From contig NZ_OY782038.1 in the NCBI RefSeq assembly GCF_963677575.1, positions 806,001-870,000 of the forward strand: a DNA stretch of 64,000 nucleotides, in the 5' to 3' direction. Each line of letters opens with the position of its first letter. The first letter of the stretch is position 1. This DNA comes from an uncultured Draconibacterium sp. Its GTDB lineage: Bacteria > Bacteroidota > Bacteroidia > Bacteroidales > Prolixibacteraceae. Position numbers and translations under genes: made by a program. The notes under the pieces are model-generated. The model saw only the letters and a program-made list of their open reading frames with translations. It was not told the DNA's origin and searched no databases. Below, in pieces: positions 1 through 9,056 of this stretch.

Positions 1-374
1 CAGAAAGCTTCCATCAGAAAAGTATTGTTGTCCCTGGCACATTGTATCATTTGCACTACTTCGTGCTGATTCATGGCAAAAGCTTTCTCGCAAAGCACAG
101 CTTTTTTATGCGACAGGCACAACTTGGTATGCTCAAAATGGTGCGAGTGTGGTGTTGCAATATAAACTACATCAACGTTTGGGTCCTCAACCATTTCATC
201 GTAACTGCCATACGCTTTTTCAAATCCCAGTTCGTTGGCAAAATCCTGTGCCCGGTTCAAGTCACGTGAAGCCGCCGCATAGAGTTTTGCATTTGGCAAC
301 AATTTTAGGTCGTTAACAAACTTATTGGCTATTCTGCCACATCCCAAAACAGCCCAGTTGTATATTTTATTCAT
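1..374 (-). CDS. Gfo/Idh/MocA family oxidoreductase, C-terminus outside window
   Basis: Only the first 124 codons are inside the window. The gene reads from an ATG at 374 off the left edge. The start MNKIYNWAVLGCGRIANKF carries the GxGxxA dinucleotide-binding loop of a Rossmann fold, followed by a VYIATPHSHH segment and CEKAFAMN, which occupies the place of the EKP motif of this family. Proline is replaced by alanine here. The visible part ends in FLMEAF, as in the dihydrodiol-dehydrogenase-like subgroup. The expected role is NAD(P)-dependent oxidation of a sugar or related polyol in the cytoplasm; the substrate cannot be told. A perfect inverted repeat lies just upstream of the start. Confidence 0.85.
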   Translation of the reverse strand, partial: MNKIYNWAVLGCGRIANKFVNDLKLLPNAKLYAAASRDLNRAQDFANELGFEKAYGSYDEMVEDPNVDVVYIATPHSHHFEHTKLCLSHKKAVLCEKAFAMNQHEVVQMIQCARDNNTFLMEAF

Positions 375-380
375 GAATTT

Positions 381-419
381 TATATTTAGTTTGAAGGCTA
401 AATGTACAAACTAAATATA
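381..419. repeat. Perfect 13-bp inverted repeat before the oxidoreductase gene
   Basis: TATATTTAGTTTG (381-393) is repeated inverted as CAAACTAAATATA (407-419) around a 13-nt spacer. It begins 7 nt upstream of the oxidoreductase start codon and lies downstream of the 409-aa gene on the same strand. There is no U-tract after it, so it does not look like an intrinsic terminator. An operator or a leader hairpin is possible. Confidence 0.6.
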
Positions 420-443
420 CAATTGAAAAAATGGATGGTAATT

Positions 444-1673
444 TTAGTCTACCTCTGATTTTGATTTAGCAGATTCGAAATATTTTTGAAATAAAGTAAA
501 ACGTTGCGACTTGCTCTGTGAACGTTTCTTACGTAAATAAGAGAAATGCAGAGGTGATACTTTTTCTATCTCTTCTAAATAATCAAAACAATACCATGTC
601 TCGTTTAAACCTACTGATTCAACAATCATTGTTTCAATGCTCCGGTTCATCAAACCTAAAAAATCATCGCTTTTTACACCTTTAAAACAACGCATCTCTT
701 CCAGTGCCATGCGCCCAAAATGAATGGTTTTGTTTACAAACCGGCCCAAATCTTTTTCCGGCAAACAGGAGAAAATGGTTTTAGTAGACGCTAATGAATC
801 TTCTTTTACATCCTGGATATCATCGAGCAACTGCAAATAAATTCCATAGCCAAAAAGCGCTTGTTCCTGTTCACTGGTCATTTCTCCGGCAACAAGGTAA
901 CCATCGGCTAAAACCGATGCACCACCTTTTTCGAAACAAATAGTACAAATCTCATCATCAGACAATCCGTTGTGTGCAATCATTTTCAGACTATTGGTTT
1001 GTCCCTGCTGAATAGCATACAAACTTTCATATACTTTGGGGAATTCGCTGCGCGGAAATTCTTCCTCAAACATGTTTATTAAACTAAATAACTGCTTTTC
1101 GGTATGACTTTCGGCTTCCTCAGGTTCGCCATGCAAACATCGGTCGAAACGTACTGAGAAGACTTGTTTTTGATCGTTACTAATTTCGGGGTCGTCCAAT
1201 AAATTATCGCTGTAGGGATAGATCATGGAATAAGCAAAAACCGAGGGTGTGATATTTACCGGCTTTTCGGCCATTAATTGTAATCCATTCATTATCCACA
1301 CATTTCGCATCCCCTGGTAAATATCTTCCGGGTTCAACTCGGGTCCAAATGCTCTCGCCCGATAGAAAAAATCTTTCGAAACATCTTTAAATTCTTCTGA
1401 CAGGATAATTTCAAGATGATCGGGATCAAAATCAAAAACAGTCTCGAGGAACGACCGGAACATGGGAAAAAACGATTTTGCAGGATCATTTTTTACCTGT
1501 TGCACTTTACTAACATTCTGCAGCTCTTTCAATTTTTTATGAAAACCATTGAAGTTGCGTTCGTGGGCAAATTTTTCTTCTGCTGAGTAAGTTTTTGGGA
1601 AATGCGGAAAAGTATCGGGACTCCGGTCCCACATTTCTTTAAAATGGTCAATGTAATCCTGAACAGGTAGCAT
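444..1673 (-). CDS. Isoprenoid-synthase-fold-like protein of unknown function
   Basis: This 409-aa protein is probably cytosolic; it has no signal peptide. It appears all-helical and has two acidic stretches with the spacing expected in class I isoprenoid synthases: DNLLDDPE at about residues 156-163 and QLLDDIQDVKED at about 281-292. In that fold such motifs bind Mg2+ and the diphosphate. I do not recognise a specific family, and the first motif is not a clean DDxxD, so prenyltransferase or terpene-synthase activity is inference. The neighbours (oxidoreductase downstream, YebC upstream) are not isoprenoid genes. The start ATG at 1673 is supported by the uninterrupted N-terminus MLPVQDYIDHF. 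Confidence 0.6.
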   Translation of the reverse strand: MLPVQDYIDHFKEMWDRSPDTFPHFPKTYSAEEKFAHERNFNGFHKKLKELQNVSKVQQVKNDPAKSFFPMFRSFLETVFDFDPDHLEIILSEEFKDVSKDFFYRARAFGPELNPEDIYQGMRNVWIMNGLQLMAEKPVNITPSVFAYSMIYPYSDNLLDDPEISNDQKQVFSVRFDRCLHGEPEEAESHTEKQLFSLINMFEEEFPRSEFPKVYESLYAIQQGQTNSLKMIAHNGLSDDEICTICFEKGGASVLADGYLVAGEMTSEQEQALFGYGIYLQLLDDIQDVKEDSLASTKTIFSCLPEKDLGRFVNKTIHFGRMALEEMRCFKGVKSDDFLGLMNRSIETMIVESVGLNETWYCFDYLEEIEKVSPLHFSYLRKKRSQSKSQRFTLFQKYFESAKSKSEVD

Positions 1674-1834
1674 AAATCTTTGTTTTCCACCGAAATTAGC
1701 GGAAACAAAAGAAATACGGACAATTTATTAGATAATCGTGGGATTTTTGAGGGTTAAATGAGCTTTTGAAGCTGTAAGTATCATCTCAAATGATAAACAG
1801 AAGTCTATGCATTTGAAATAATACTTTCCATTTA

Positions 1835-2545
1835 TTATGCAATGTTGGTATAGACAGCCTGAACGTCTTCGTCCTCTTCCATTCTATCCAACATCTTTTC
1901 AATTTCTTCCATCTGCTCTTCGGTAAATTCAACCGGAGTAGTTGGAATACGTTGCAATTCTGCTTTTTTAACGTCTATTTCCAGCTCTTCAAATTTATGC
2001 GCCATGTCGCTAAAGCTGGTGTATTCGCCATAAGCGTAATACGTTCCTTCGTTCTCTTCAATTTCATCCAAACCGGCATCAATCAGCTCCAGCTCAATAT
2101 CTTCCAGTTCCATACCTTCCGGCATATCAAACTCGAAAACAGCTTTTCGTGAAAACATAAATTCCAATGAACCGTTAGGAACCTGACCACCACCGGCTTT
2201 GTTAAAATAACTTTTAACGTTAGCAACTGTACGGGTTGTATTATCGGTTGCTGCCTCAACAAAAACCAATACGCCGTGCGGGCCTTTTCCTTCGTAGGTT
2301 GTTTCAATATATGCCGTTGCATCTTTTCCCGATGCACGTTTAATAGCCGCATCAATATTCGCCTTTGGCATGTTTTGCGCCTTGGCGTTCATGATAGCCG
2401 TACGTAGTGCAGGATTCAAATCCGCTTCAGGGCCACCTTCTTTTGCTGCAATGGTTATTTTCTTCGAAAGTTTTGGAAAAACTCTCGACATTTTATCCCA
2501 GCGTTTCTCCTTCGCTGCCCTCCGGTATTCAAATGCTCTTCCCAT
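1835..2545 (-). CDS. YebC/TACO1 (PmpR) family regulatory protein
   Basis: The 236-aa product starts at the ATG at 2545 (MGRAFEYRRAAKEKRWDKMS). Frame runs upstream of this, but the family begins here. Family hallmarks are the LSKKITIAAKEGG segment, NMPKANIDAAIKRASGK, and TYEGKGPHGVLVFVEAATDN, followed by NKAGGGQVPNGSLEFMF. Members act either as DNA-binding regulators or as translation factors that relieve ribosome stalling (TACO1-like); which applies here cannot be told. The sequence ends in an acidic stretch (EEDEDVQAVYTNIA), typical of the family. It is a single-copy housekeeping gene in most bacteria. Confidence 0.93.
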   Translation of the reverse strand: MGRAFEYRRAAKEKRWDKMSRVFPKLSKKITIAAKEGGPEADLNPALRTAIMNAKAQNMPKANIDAAIKRASGKDATAYIETTYEGKGPHGVLVFVEAATDNTTRTVANVKSYFNKAGGGQVPNGSLEFMFSRKAVFEFDMPEGMELEDIELELIDAGLDEIEENEGTYYAYGEYTSFSDMAHKFEELEIDVKKAELQRIPTTPVEFTEEQMEEIEKMLDRMEEDEDVQAVYTNIA

Positions 2546-2689
2546 GAATAAGTCTGTTTTGAAATTTTGTGCGAAAATAAATACAGAAAACCTAATTACC
2601 AAAAACAGTGCAGGTGTTTTTACCTTTATTGCACTTCCGGTAACAATTTCTGTTCGATTTAAAAAGAAAAATATAGTACGACATTTGAC

Positions 2690-2818
2690 CTAAACCGAAA
2701 TCTTCTTCGGTTTACAAACTTTATCTTCCTTTTTCACTTTGGCGCCACATTTTTTGCAGCTGTATTTTGGATCTTCTTTATCTTGAAATCCCTTTTTTTT
2801 ACATGCTTTTTTGCTCAT
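2690..2818 (-). CDS. 42-aa four-cysteine microprotein
   Basis: This is a short gene. The product is Lys-rich and has Cys at residues 6, 21, 24 and 35, including a CKKCGAK knuckle, so a small zinc-binding fold is likely. Its ATG (2816-2818) overlaps the TGA (2815-2817) of the kinase/RapZ fusion gene in an ATGA arrangement. That implies translational coupling and co-expression. The function is unknown. The highly basic composition could mean contact with RNA or DNA, but that is inference. Confidence 0.6.
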   Translation of the reverse strand: MSKKACKKKGFQDKEDPKYSCKKCGAKVKKEDKVCKPKKISV

Positions 2819-4248
2819 CTCCAACTTTCCTGTTCACGATGTACTACAACAACATTCACAGGATAATTGTTTTGCAAATACTCTCCAATTTTCTCGGCCG
2901 AATATACCGACCGGTGTTGTCCGCCGGTACACCCAAAACCAAGCGATAGATGTGTAAATCCACGTTCGAGATAAACTTTCACCGATTGATCGACAAGTAC
3001 TTTTACCGCATCAATAAAAAGTCTGATCTCCGATTTTTGCTCTAGGAATTCCTGAACCGACATATCCTTACCACTAAGCTGTTTGTACTCTTCGTAACGT
3101 CCCGGATTATTTATCGCACGGCAATCGAAAACATGGCCGCCTCCATTTCCAGACGGATCTTCAGGGTAACCTTTTTTATACGAGAAACTGGTAATTCGCA
3201 CAGTCAGGTTCGATTTTTCCTGCCCTATTTCCTTTAAAACTTCGGAATGAGTAAGCTGCTTTAACACACTGGTCAGTTCTGGTAAATCAACCGGTAAATT
3301 CAAATCGGCAAGCAACACTTCCAGGTTTTTCAAAGCGTAAGGAATACTTTTCAGAAAATGTTCCTTTTTCTCGTAAAAGCCACGGAATCCGTAAGCTCCC
3401 ATTGCCTGCATAATACGAATCAATACAAATCCTTTAAAGTAAGCTGAGAACTTCTCTTCGTCCACTTTCATGTATTTCTTCAGTTCCGAAATATAAAAGT
3501 CGTACAACTGAGCCCGCACACTTTCCGGAATATCTGCTTTGCCATCATAAAGTAAGGATGCTAAATCGTACTGCAATGCACCTAAACGTCCACCCTGGTA
3601 GTCGATAAAATATACATCATCGTCTTTTAGCATCACGTTACGCGACTGAAAATCGCGGTAAAGAAAATAGTTGGAACTTGCACTCAGCAGGTAATTACTG
3701 AATAATTGAAAATCATCCTCCAGTGCCTGTTCGTCGAAATGTATTTTTGCCAACTTCAGAAAATAGTATTTGAAATAATTCAAATCCCACATCATCGATT
3801 GTTTATCGAAAGCTTCGCGCGGATAACACACCGAATAATCCATTTCCTTTCCGGCAATAATCTGGATTTTTGGTAGCGCCTGCAGCACCTTTTTATACAC
3901 CGAAATTATATTTTCCGAAAATCCTTCCTCTTCGCGCGTTTTCGTCAGGTATTCAAAAAGTGTGGTGTTGCCTAAATCCTCCAGCAAATACTTTTTTAAA
4001 TCGGAGCTAACCGCATACACTTTCGGCACTTTAATTCCTTTATTATAAAAGTGATTACTGAACGAAAGGAAAGCCGTATTCTCTTTTACATCGTTATTCG
4101 TAGCACCAATTATTGTTCGGTGTTCGTTTCCCAAACGGCAATATTGGCGGTACGAGCCCGACGGAGGCAACAATTCAAAACGTTCTACTTTTTCGTTAAA
4201 ATGACTCTCAAAGAGTTGGACTATTTCGTTTTTTTCTGAAGTATTCAA
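2815..4248 (-). CDS. Aminoglycoside-phosphotransferase-like kinase fused to RapZ C-terminal domain
   Basis: The 477-aa protein has two parts. Residues 1 to about 330 form an APH/ChoK-type kinase: YRDFQSRNVML near residue 197 is the Brenner catalytic loop (Asp and Asn kept, the usual His replaced by Tyr) and FIDYQGG near 216 is the metal-binding Asp motif. Residues from about 345 to the end match the C-terminal domain of RapZ (LTVRITSFSYKKG, HVFDCRAINNPGR, GFGCTGGQHRSV). RapZ-C senses glucosamine-6-phosphate and directs small-RNA decay in E. coli, while AmgK-like kinases phosphorylate N-acetylmuramate/N-acetylglucosamine. A fusion suggests a link between amino-sugar phosphorylation and sensing for cell-wall synthesis; that link is inference. 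It overlaps the microprotein gene downstream. Confidence 0.88.
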   Translation of the reverse strand: MNTSEKNEIVQLFESHFNEKVERFELLPPSGSYRQYCRLGNEHRTIIGATNNDVKENTAFLSFSNHFYNKGIKVPKVYAVSSDLKKYLLEDLGNTTLFEYLTKTREEEGFSENIISVYKKVLQALPKIQIIAGKEMDYSVCYPREAFDKQSMMWDLNYFKYYFLKLAKIHFDEQALEDDFQLFSNYLLSASSNYFLYRDFQSRNVMLKDDDVYFIDYQGGRLGALQYDLASLLYDGKADIPESVRAQLYDFYISELKKYMKVDEEKFSAYFKGFVLIRIMQAMGAYGFRGFYEKKEHFLKSIPYALKNLEVLLADLNLPVDLPELTSVLKQLTHSEVLKEIGQEKSNLTVRITSFSYKKGYPEDPSGNGGGHVFDCRAINNPGRYEEYKQLSGKDMSVQEFLEQKSEIRLFIDAVKVLVDQSVKVYLERGFTHLSLGFGCTGGQHRSVYSAEKIGEYLQNNYPVNVVVVHREQESWR

Positions 4249-4297
4249 TGATCGAATTTTTAAATTAAACTTACATTTATGGTCTTAAACGTGAGCT

Positions 4298-5020
4298 ATG
4301 TTTAAAACAAAAATCAAAAATATCCTTTTTTTGAGATTACTACGAAAATTCTTGGTATTGATTGGAATTTTCTTTGTTGTTTGCCTCGGCTTTTCATTCA
4401 CCGAACAACCTTACTGGGGCTACCACTGGCTGGGTACAAGCAAATCAGAGTTAAAATGGGAACCCAAAACAATCATTTTGCTGGGCGGTGGCGGAATGCC
4501 AAGTCAAAGCAACCTGATGCGCAGCTGGTACACCGAAAAAGCGGCCAAATCATTTCCCGAGTCAAAAGTAATTGTTGCCATGCCGGGATTATTAAGCGAC
4601 AGTTTAAGCACACCTCAGTTAATGAAATCGGAACTCGAACTTAGAGGTGTTCCTGCTGAACGAATCGCTTTTGAAGCTGAAGGAACAAACACCCGCTCGC
4701 AGGCTTTGAATTGCCAGGGAATAGTAAAAATGCAGGATCCCATATTGTTGGTCACTTCTCCCGAACACATGCGCCGAGCCGTTTTGGCGTTCAAAAAAGT
4801 TGGCTTCGAAAAGGTAAACGCCCTACCCGCCTTCGAAAATGCCGCCGAAGCCGATTTTTCGTTTACCGACGATGAGCTGGGCGGAAATTCAATCCTAATT
4901 CCTGATGTTGGCAACAACATAAATATGCGCTACCAAATGTGGAACCACCTAAAATATGAGATTCTCATTGCCCGCGAAATGGTAGCACTTACTTACTACA
5001 AACTTCGGGGCTGGATTTAA
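4298..5020 (+). CDS. YdcF/SanA/ElyC family protein (DUF218)
   Basis: The 240-aa protein has one N-terminal membrane helix (about residues 14-32, LLRKFLVLIGIFFVVCLGF) and a soluble domain. IILLGGGGMPSQ, GVPAERIAFEAEGTNTRSQ and LLVTSPEHMRRA are the conserved blocks of the DUF218 fold. Members such as SanA and ElyC affect envelope integrity and peptidoglycan or enterobacterial-antigen precursor handling, with no settled biochemical activity. The gene is divergent from the kinase/RapZ gene with only 49 nt between starts, so the two promoters must be back to back. Confidence 0.88.
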   Translation: MFKTKIKNILFLRLLRKFLVLIGIFFVVCLGFSFTEQPYWGYHWLGTSKSELKWEPKTIILLGGGGMPSQSNLMRSWYTEKAAKSFPESKVIVAMPGLLSDSLSTPQLMKSELELRGVPAERIAFEAEGTNTRSQALNCQGIVKMQDPILLVTSPEHMRRAVLAFKKVGFEKVNALPAFENAAEADFSFTDDELGGNSILIPDVGNNINMRYQMWNHLKYEILIAREMVALTYYKLRGWI

Positions 5021-5022
5021 TT

Positions 5023-6786
5023 TTAAAGTTGAACAATCAAAACAGTTGGTTTTTCGTCGCGCAAAATATCAACTGAAATTGTTGCACCGGCTTCGAGGTT
5101 TTGCAGACGATCCATGTATTCATAAATATTACCCACTTTTTTTCCGTCGATTGCAATAATAATATCACCCTTTTTCATTCCGGCAGCGTACGCGGGTTTA
5201 CCTTTCGAAACGGCATCAACACGCATTCCGCGTTTTTCCACACCTGCAAAATCCGGCATCACTCCCAGTGTTACTTTAAAACGCCCTCCCCGGCTGCGCT
5301 GGAACTTACTTCCGGCTTCCTGAAAGGTTAATTTCTCTGCACGGTTTACCACATCGTCAACCAATGCCGCCGAATAATCCATTACTTTTTGGGCACCTTC
5401 AAAGTTGATTAATTCTACATCGTCCTGCGGAGTATGATAATCGGGGTGTGCGCCGGTAGAAATATAAATTACCGGGATATTCTGCAGATAAAAGGAAGCA
5501 TGATCCGATGGTCCGATTCCTTCGCTGGTAAATGCCTGCTTAAAATCTGTGTTCAGATCATTTAATAAATCTTCGATTTCTACCGAAGTTTTTGTTCCGC
5601 CAATACTTAAACTGTTATCGTCTTTTAAGCGCCCAATCATATCGAAATTGAACATGGCCACCATTTTATCGGTCTCAACCGGAGGTTTCATGGTAAAAGC
5701 TTTCGAGCCTAACAACCCCATTTCTTCTGCGCCAAAAGCCACAAATAGTACACTGCGTTTGTTGGTTTTATCACCGGCTAATTTCTCTGCCAGTTGAATA
5801 ACCGCAGAAACTCCCGAAGCATTGTCATCCGCACCGTTGTGAACTGCAACTGTATCGATTGCGCGCGAACCTGAACCCGGTCCGCCCATTCCCAAATGAT
5901 CAAAATGAGCCCCCACAACAACGTATTCATCTTTTAAAGTCTCATCGTTACCGGGTAAAATCGCCGCCACATTTCGGGTAGTTGTTTCTTTTAACGCCAC
6001 ATTTACTGTAGCACTAACTGTAGTCGGGACCTCGAGGTTTAAACCGGCATTTTGCTCCAGTATTTCTGCTTCCAGTTTTTCAACGGTCTGGTCTGTGCCC
6101 TTCAATATTTCGTTGACCACCTTTCGTGTTACCTGAATAACCGGAATAGAAAAACGACTGCTGTTTTTATCAAAAAATAATGACGACAATTCGTCTTCCT
6201 CACTAAATTTTGTACCTGCCACGAAAATTATACCTGCTGCACCTTCATCCGATGCTTTTAATGCCTTAGCGCGTTCGCTCGAAAACTCAAGGAAAGGACT
6301 GTTTGGATTATCAAGATCAGGATCGCCCTGAAGCACCAACATCCATTTTCCATTAATATCAGTACTATCAAAATCATTCCATTTCAGCGAATCGCGATCA
6401 ACCTCCAAACCAAAGCCAGCAAACACAACTTCTGCAGCAACAGTTGTATTCGCCGAAAAAGCATAAGGCAAAAAGTCTGTTTCAACTTCGTATTCCGTGC
6501 CGTTTACCTGCAATTGATTTCCATCGGCAATTTCGGCTGAAGTCACCAAATTAAATTCCTGAAACCCGTTATCAAACAACAGCTCCAATCCGGCAGCCTC
6601 AAATTTTTCAGCAATGTATTGTGCCGCCAGCAAATCGCCCTGCTCGCCCGATTTACGTCCTTTTAGCGAATCAGAAGCCAGATAATCGATATTCTCATGA
6701 ATATCGTCAAGCGTTATTTCTTTGTTGAATTTGGGGGCACAAGCCGCCATTACAAATACCAGCGCAGCAAATACAAAATTCTTCAT
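5023..6786 (-). CDS. M28 family metallopeptidase lipoprotein with PDZ domain
   Basis: The 587-aa product is taken from the ATG at 6786, because the signal peptide MKNFVFAALVFVMAACAP with lipobox cysteine begins there; upstream in-frame codons would spoil it. A PA-like insertion precedes the catalytic domain. Zinc and catalytic motifs of an M28 aminopeptidase are present in order: GAHFDHLG, HNGADDNASG, AFGAEEMGLLGS, NFDMIGR and YHTPQDD. The C-terminus holds a PDZ domain (GMRVDAVSKGKPAYAAGMKKGDII). It should be a cell-envelope exopeptidase that trims peptides. It ends 3 nt from the convergent YdcF-like gene. Confidence 0.9.
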   Translation of the reverse strand: MKNFVFAALVFVMAACAPKFNKEITLDDIHENIDYLASDSLKGRKSGEQGDLLAAQYIAEKFEAAGLELLFDNGFQEFNLVTSAEIADGNQLQVNGTEYEVETDFLPYAFSANTTVAAEVVFAGFGLEVDRDSLKWNDFDSTDINGKWMLVLQGDPDLDNPNSPFLEFSSERAKALKASDEGAAGIIFVAGTKFSEEDELSSLFFDKNSSRFSIPVIQVTRKVVNEILKGTDQTVEKLEAEILEQNAGLNLEVPTTVSATVNVALKETTTRNVAAILPGNDETLKDEYVVVGAHFDHLGMGGPGSGSRAIDTVAVHNGADDNASGVSAVIQLAEKLAGDKTNKRSVLFVAFGAEEMGLLGSKAFTMKPPVETDKMVAMFNFDMIGRLKDDNSLSIGGTKTSVEIEDLLNDLNTDFKQAFTSEGIGPSDHASFYLQNIPVIYISTGAHPDYHTPQDDVELINFEGAQKVMDYSAALVDDVVNRAEKLTFQEAGSKFQRSRGGRFKVTLGVMPDFAGVEKRGMRVDAVSKGKPAYAAGMKKGDIIIAIDGKKVGNIYEYMDRLQNLEAGATISVDILRDEKPTVLIVQL

Positions 6787-6951
6787 AAACACGAAATTTA
6801 TTTTTGGTTTTGAAAACATCGGGGAATATATTTGGTTTTATGTTTTGTACACGTTTCTAAAGAATCGACAAATACATAGCAATAATAACTATAAAACGTG
6901 ATATAAAAAAAGTAGATGTGTATATTTACCACTTCGTAAAAAACAAACATT

Positions 6952-9039
6952 TTGATCTCATTCGGCACAAAATACTGGTTTATATTGTTGCTCTCCATCA
7001 CCGTTGCATCGGGGGGTGTTGTAGTTTTACTTTACTATAAAAGCAAAGCCTTAAAAGAACTCTCGAAACTTCAGCAAAGCCTGTTAATGGCGCTAAGGTT
7101 TCTGGCATTTTTCCTCATTGCTTTTTTCCTTTTATCGCCATTTATCCGCAACCTGAAAAAGATTACTCAAAATCCTGTTATCATTACTGCGTGGGATAAC
7201 TCCGGCTCGGTTGTATCGCACGCGGATTCATTACAACTAGCAAATGCAATTAGCGATGAAAAAGCAGAGATTGAACAGCATTTAGGAGTCGATTTTGAGC
7301 TGGTTAGCTACACTTTTGGCGAAGAAACTCAAACCGGTAACAACTTAAATTTTACTGAAAAAGGATCGAATTACAGCGATTTGATTTCTACAATAACCAA
7401 CAATCATTTTAACCAGAATATTGGAGCGTTAATCATTGCCGGAGACGGAATTTACAACCAGGGAAAAAATCCGCTGAACATGCTCGATCAGGTGAGTTTC
7501 CCGATTTATACCATCGGACTTGGTGATACCACAGTTATTGCCGATGCACGTGTTCAAAATATTCGTGTTAACCGGACCGCTTTTTCGGGAAATAAATTTC
7601 CGGTTGAGGTGGATCTGCTATTTTCGAAACTAAAAAACACGCCGCTGAAGCTTTCGCTTTTTAAGGATGAAGAAGAGTTACAGAGTGTGATGATCACTCC
7701 ATCGAACGATAACTTTTTCGATACCAAAGAATTTGTTCTGGAAGCCGGATCTGCCGGACTGAAACACTACACGATGCAAATTCAACCAGCGGCCAACGAA
7801 CGAAATACCAAAAACAACAACGCAGGCTTTGTGATCAACGTATTGGAGAACAAACAAAAGATACTGATCATTTCAAACGGATCGCACCCCGATATTGGCG
7901 CCATAAAAAATACACTCGACCAGCAAAAGACATACGAGGTTTCGATATTTACCGACGAACCGTATCCAAGCGATCTGAGCGAATACAACCTGCTTATTTT
8001 AAACCAGCTGCCAAGTACCGGAAAGTCGATGGCTGAAGTGATGGAAAAAGCAAACAACAATCGTTTGCCCATTCTTTTTATCGTTGGCAATCAAACATTT
8101 TTACCGCAGTTGAATATTCTGAGCCAGGGCGCGAACATTGAACCGTTGGCAGGAAGCGGCGAAGAAGCCCAACCGGTTTTTAATTCAAATTATGCCACGT
8201 TTAATCTTTCGGAAGAGCTGATCGAAATTATTCCTCAATTTCCGCCGGTACAGGTTCCGTTTGCTAATTACGAATTAAATCCAGAATTCTCGACACTGTT
8301 GTATCAAAAGTTAAAAGGCATAACAACCGGAAAACCACTAATTGCCACCGGAAAACTGGAAGGACAAAAACGAGGTTATATTTTTGGAGAAGGAATTTGG
8401 CGCTGGCGACTGTTCGATTATTACCAAAACCAGGAACACGTTCATTTTAACGAGCTGATAAATCAGCTGGTGCAGTATCTTGCCTTGCGCGAAAATGAGG
8501 ATAATTTCATTGTTGAATTCAACCCGGTTTACACCGAAGTTGATGATGTGGTTTTAACAGCTGAAGTTTATAATGATGCTTTTGAACGAATCGGTTCGGA
8601 AGAAGTAAACATTAAATTGCAAAACGACAACGACGAGGAATACAACCTGACATTCGATGTACAGGATAAAAACTACTACCTCAACGCCGGGCACCTGCCA
8701 TTGGGCGATTATTCTTTTACTGCCGAGGTAACTATTGGCAACGAAACTTTTACCGAAACAGGAAGTTTTACCGTGGTTCCGGTTAATGTTGAGAATATTA
8801 TTACACAGGCCAACCACACCTTGCTTTATCAATTGGCTAATTTAAGCGGCGGTAAATTCTACCAGCCATCGCAAGCCAGCGATTTGGTTAACGAGTTGCG
8901 TCAAACCAGTAAATTAAAGGCAACTACTTACTTTCAGGAGATGGTAAATCAGCTCATAAACCTTCGTTGGTTATTCGTTGTTTTACTGTTGCTGTTAAGT
9001 ACGGAATGGTTTTTGAGAAAATACTGGGGAATTTATTAA
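6952..9039 (+). CDS. VWA-like domain membrane protein
   Basis: The 695-aa protein has two N-terminal membrane helices (about 8-29 and 44-65), a large periplasmic part, and a C-terminal membrane helix (about 670-688). WDNSGSVV at about residues 81-88 is a DxSxS metal-ion-dependent adhesion site, so the domain after helix 2 is von Willebrand A-like. The architecture resembles the BatA-like membrane VWA proteins of Bacteroidota, whose role in envelope stress or assembly is poorly defined. The start is unusual: an in-frame stop lies at 6937 and the first plausible start is TTG at 6952; the first ATG is inside helix 2 and would delete helix 1. Confidence 0.8.
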   Translation: MISFGTKYWFILLLSITVASGGVVVLLYYKSKALKELSKLQQSLLMALRFLAFFLIAFFLLSPFIRNLKKITQNPVIITAWDNSGSVVSHADSLQLANAISDEKAEIEQHLGVDFELVSYTFGEETQTGNNLNFTEKGSNYSDLISTITNNHFNQNIGALIIAGDGIYNQGKNPLNMLDQVSFPIYTIGLGDTTVIADARVQNIRVNRTAFSGNKFPVEVDLLFSKLKNTPLKLSLFKDEEELQSVMITPSNDNFFDTKEFVLEAGSAGLKHYTMQIQPAANERNTKNNNAGFVINVLENKQKILIISNGSHPDIGAIKNTLDQQKTYEVSIFTDEPYPSDLSEYNLLILNQLPSTGKSMAEVMEKANNNRLPILFIVGNQTFLPQLNILSQGANIEPLAGSGEEAQPVFNSNYATFNLSEELIEIIPQFPPVQVPFANYELNPEFSTLLYQKLKGITTGKPLIATGKLEGQKRGYIFGEGIWRWRLFDYYQNQEHVHFNELINQLVQYLALRENEDNFIVEFNPVYTEVDDVVLTAEVYNDAFERIGSEEVNIKLQNDNDEEYNLTFDVQDKNYYLNAGHLPLGDYSFTAEVTIGNETFTETGSFTVVPVNVENIITQANHTLLYQLANLSGGKFYQPSQASDLVNELRQTSKLKATTYFQEMVNQLINLRWLFVVLLLLLSTEWFLRKYWGIY

Positions 9040-9056
9040 ACATTATTCATTTTACG

